The position numbers and the translations under genes are program-made. A stretch of 64,000 nucleotides of DNA from Archivesica marissinica. Taxonomy: Eukaryota > Mollusca > Bivalvia > Venerida > Vesicomyidae. The notes under the pieces are model-generated. The model was not told the origin of the DNA. It searched no databases and was given only the letters and a program-made list of their open reading frames with translations. The stretch is taken from NCBI GenBank assembly GCA_014843695.1, contig CM026390.1, forward strand, positions 20,809,236 through 20,873,235, in the 5' to 3' direction. This document shows positions 61,130 to 64,000 of this stretch, piece after piece; position 1 is the first letter of the stretch, and each line of letters opens with the position of its first letter.

Positions 61130-64000
61130 TCACAAACACAAAGGCTTAGATACCTCACAATCACAAACACCCAGGCTTAGGTACCTCACAATCACAAACA
61201 TCAAGGTTTAGGTACTTCACAATCACAAACACCAAGGCTTAGGTACCTCACAATCACATACACCAAGGCGTAGATACCTCACAATCACAAATACCAAGGC
61301 TTAGATACCGTACTTCACAATCACAAACACGAAGGCGTAGATACCTCACAATCACAAACACCAAGGCTTAGATACCTCACAATCACAAACACCAAAGCTT
61401 AGGTACCTCACAATCACAAAAACCATGGCGTAGATACCTAACAATCACATACGCCCAGGCGTATATACTTCACAATCACAAACACCAAGGCGTAGATACC
61501 TCACAATCACAAACACAAATGCTTAGATACTTCACAATCACAAACACCAATGCTTAGATACCTCACAATCACAAACACCAAGGCTTAGGTACCACACAAT
61601 CACAAACACAAATGCTTAGATACTTCACAATCACAAACACCAATGCTTAGATACCTCACACTCACAAACACCAAGGCTTAGGTACCACACAATCACAAAC
61701 ACAACTGCTTAGATACTTCACAATCACAAACACCAATGCTTAGATACCTCACACTCACAAACACCAATGCTTAGATACCTCACAATCACAAACACCAATG
61801 CTTAGATACCTCACAATCACAAACACCAATGCTTAGATACCTCACACTCACAATCACCAATGCTTAGATACCTCACACTCACAATCACCAAGGCTTAGGT
61901 ACCACACAATCACAAACACAAATGCTTAGATACTTCACAATCACAAACACCAATGCTTAGATACCTCACACTCACAAACACCAAGGCTTAGGTACCACAC
62001 AATCACAAACACAACTGCGTAGATACTTCACAATCACAAACACCAATGCTTAGATACCTCACACTCACAAACACCAATGCTTAGATACCTCACAATCACA
62101 AACACCAATGCTTAGATACCTCACAATCACAAACACCAATGCTTAGATACCTCACACTCACAATCACCAATGCTTAGATACCTCACACTCACAATCACCA
62201 AGGCTTAGATACCTCACAATCACAAACACCAATGCTTAGATACCTCACACTCACAAACACCAAGGCTTAGTACCTCACAAACACCAATGCTTAGATACTT
62301 CACAATCACAAACACCAATGCTGAGATACCTCACAATCACAAACACCAAGGCGTAGATACCTCACAATCACAAACACCAATGCTTAGGTACCTCACAATC
62401 ACAGACACCAATGCTTAGATACTTCACAATCACACACACAAATGCTTAGATACCTCACAATCACAAACACCAAGGCTTAGATACCTCACAATCACAAACA
62501 CCAATGCTTAGATACCTCACACTCACAAACACCAAGGCTTAGTACCTCACAAACACCAATGCTTAGATACTTCACAATCACAAACACCAATGCTTAGATA
62601 CCTCACAATCACAAACACCAAGGCGTAGATACCTCACAATCACAAACACCAATGCTTAGGTACCTCACAATCACAGACACCAATGCTTAGATACTTCACA
62701 ATCACACACACAAATGCTTAGATACCTCACAATCACAAACACCAAGGCTTAGATACCTCACAATCACAAACACCAATGCTTAGGTACCACACACTCACAA
62801 ACACCAAGGCTTAAGTACCTCACAATCACAAACACCAATGCTTAGATACTTCACAATCACAAACACCAAGGATTAGATACTTCACAATCACAAACACAAA
62901 TGCTTAGATACTTCACAATCACAAACACCAAGGTGTAGATACCTCACAATCACGAACACAAATGCTTAGATACTTCACAATCACAAACACCAAGGCGTAG
63001 ATACCTCACAATCACAAACACCAAGGTGTAGATACCTCACAATCACGAATACAAAATGCTTAAGATACCTCACAATCACAAACACAAAGGCTTAGATACC
63101 ACACAATCACAAACACCAAGGCGTAGATACCTCACAATAACAAACACAAAGGCTTAGGTACCACACAATCACAAACACCAAGGCGTAGATACCACACAAT
63201 CACAAACAATAAGGCTTAGGTACCACACAATCACAAACACCAATGCTTAGATACCTCACAATCACCAAGGCTTAGGTACCACACAATCACAAACACCAAG
63301 GCTTAGATACCTCACAAACACCAAGGCTTAGATACCTCACAATCACAAACACCAATGCTTAGATACCTCACAATCACAAACAGCAAGGCTTAGGTACCAC
63401 ATAATCACAAACACAAAGGCTTAGATACCTCACAATCACCAAGGCTTATATACATCACAATCACAAACACCAATGCTTAGATACCTAACAATCACAAACA
63501 TCAAGGCGTAGATACCTCACAATCACAAATACAAAGGCTTAGATACTTCACAATCACAAACACCAAGGCGTAGATACCTCACAATCACAAACACAAAGGC
63601 TTAGATACCACACAATCACAAACACCAAGGCGTAGATACCTCACAATAACAAACACCAATGCTTAGGTACCTCACAATCACAAACACCAATGCTTAGATA
63701 CTTCACAATCACACACACAAATGCTTAGATACCTCACAATCACAAACACCAAGGCTTAGATACCTCACAATCACAAACACCAATGCTTAGGTACCACACA
63801 CTCACAAACACAAAGGCTTAGATACCTCACAATCACAAACACCAAGGCGTAGGTACCTCACAATCACAACATCAATGCTTATATACTTCACAATCACAAA
63901 CATCAAGGCTTAGATACCCCAACATCACAAACACAAAGGCTTAGATACCTCACAATCACAAACACCAAGGCTTAGGTACCTCACAATCACAAACACCAAT
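61130..64000 (+). repeat. 31-bp minisatellite, about 92 units, runs off the window
   Basis: Unit core CACAATCACAAACACCAA followed by (G/T)GC(T/G)TAG(A/G)TACCT. Variants TTCACAATC, ACACAATC, CTCACACTC and AAATGC are arranged in repeating order; for example, a 310-bp block (10 units) recurs with GGTACCACACAATCACAAAC at 61681 and 61991, and a 272-bp block with a shortened unit (CTTAGTACCTCACAAACAC) at 62266 and 62538. Strand-asymmetric: almost no G outside the GGC and TAG positions on the plus strand. Confidence 0.97.

Larger units (their letters stand above)
60791..64000. other. C2CD5 intron upstream of exon A (partial)
   Basis: Contains a SINE (60816-61030), a GT-rich stretch near 61040-61070 and then the 31-bp array to the end of the window. 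The next upstream exon is not in the window. Confidence 0.7.

Noticed and set aside
61130..64000. CRISPR array, suggested by regular 31-bp repeats
   Set aside because: Head-to-tail repeats without unique spacers in an animal intron; a minisatellite.

Overview
This is a eukaryotic, animal genomic window, AT-rich and repeat-laden. The transposon and SINE content suggests a lophotrochozoan, probably a marine mollusc; that assignment is inference. There are no bacterial-style genes. The long open reading frames that a frame scan returns (up to about 520 codons) are almost all by-products of tandem repeats.

The one host gene I can support lies on the minus strand and spans nearly the whole window. 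Seven short exons (60790-60683, 58676-58548, 18958-18872, 15771-15582, 12775-12674, 11511-11468, 5430-5302) each have AG/GT splice borders. They join in consistent phase into 789 nt (263 codons) with no stop. The predicted protein is collinear with the C-terminal third of C2CD5 (CDP138), a C2-domain and YbjQ-like-domain protein that in mammals acts in insulin-stimulated GLUT4 vesicle delivery. The 5' and 3' parts of the gene lie outside the window to the right and left.

The introns of this gene carry an extraordinary set of tandem repeats. From left to right: a 47-bp AT-rich array (7.2 kb), a 35-bp TACGTA array (10.2 kb), a 19-bp array (17.5 kb), a 45-bp array (17.7-18.9 kb), a giant decanucleotide satellite of 10/11-bp units TGTATC(G/A)GG(G)(A/C) (19.86-43.60 and 50.18-58.40 kb), a 24-bp array (58.90-59.48 kb) and a 31-bp array (61.13 kb to the window end). 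The most remarkable is the 45-bp array. Each unit is a copy of the last nine codons of a C2CD5 exon plus the first 18 nt of the following intron, so a 5' splice site has been amplified in tandem. The decanucleotide satellite fills most of a 39.6-kb intron and shows nested higher-order repeats.

Mobile elements: a decayed Ty3/gypsy-type LTR retrotransposon (1 to about 3960, plus strand, cut by the window edge); a PIF/Harbinger-type DNA transposon with terminal inverted repeats nested inside the decanucleotide satellite (43604-49181), whose right end abuts a 1,000-N assembly gap (49182-50181); a Tigger/pogo-like non-autonomous element (12892-13797); two copies of an element with about 175-bp internal tandem units (12.0-12.6 and 15.96-16.55 kb); and many tRNA-derived SINE copies in several families. 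No RNA genes, CRISPR arrays or operons are present.
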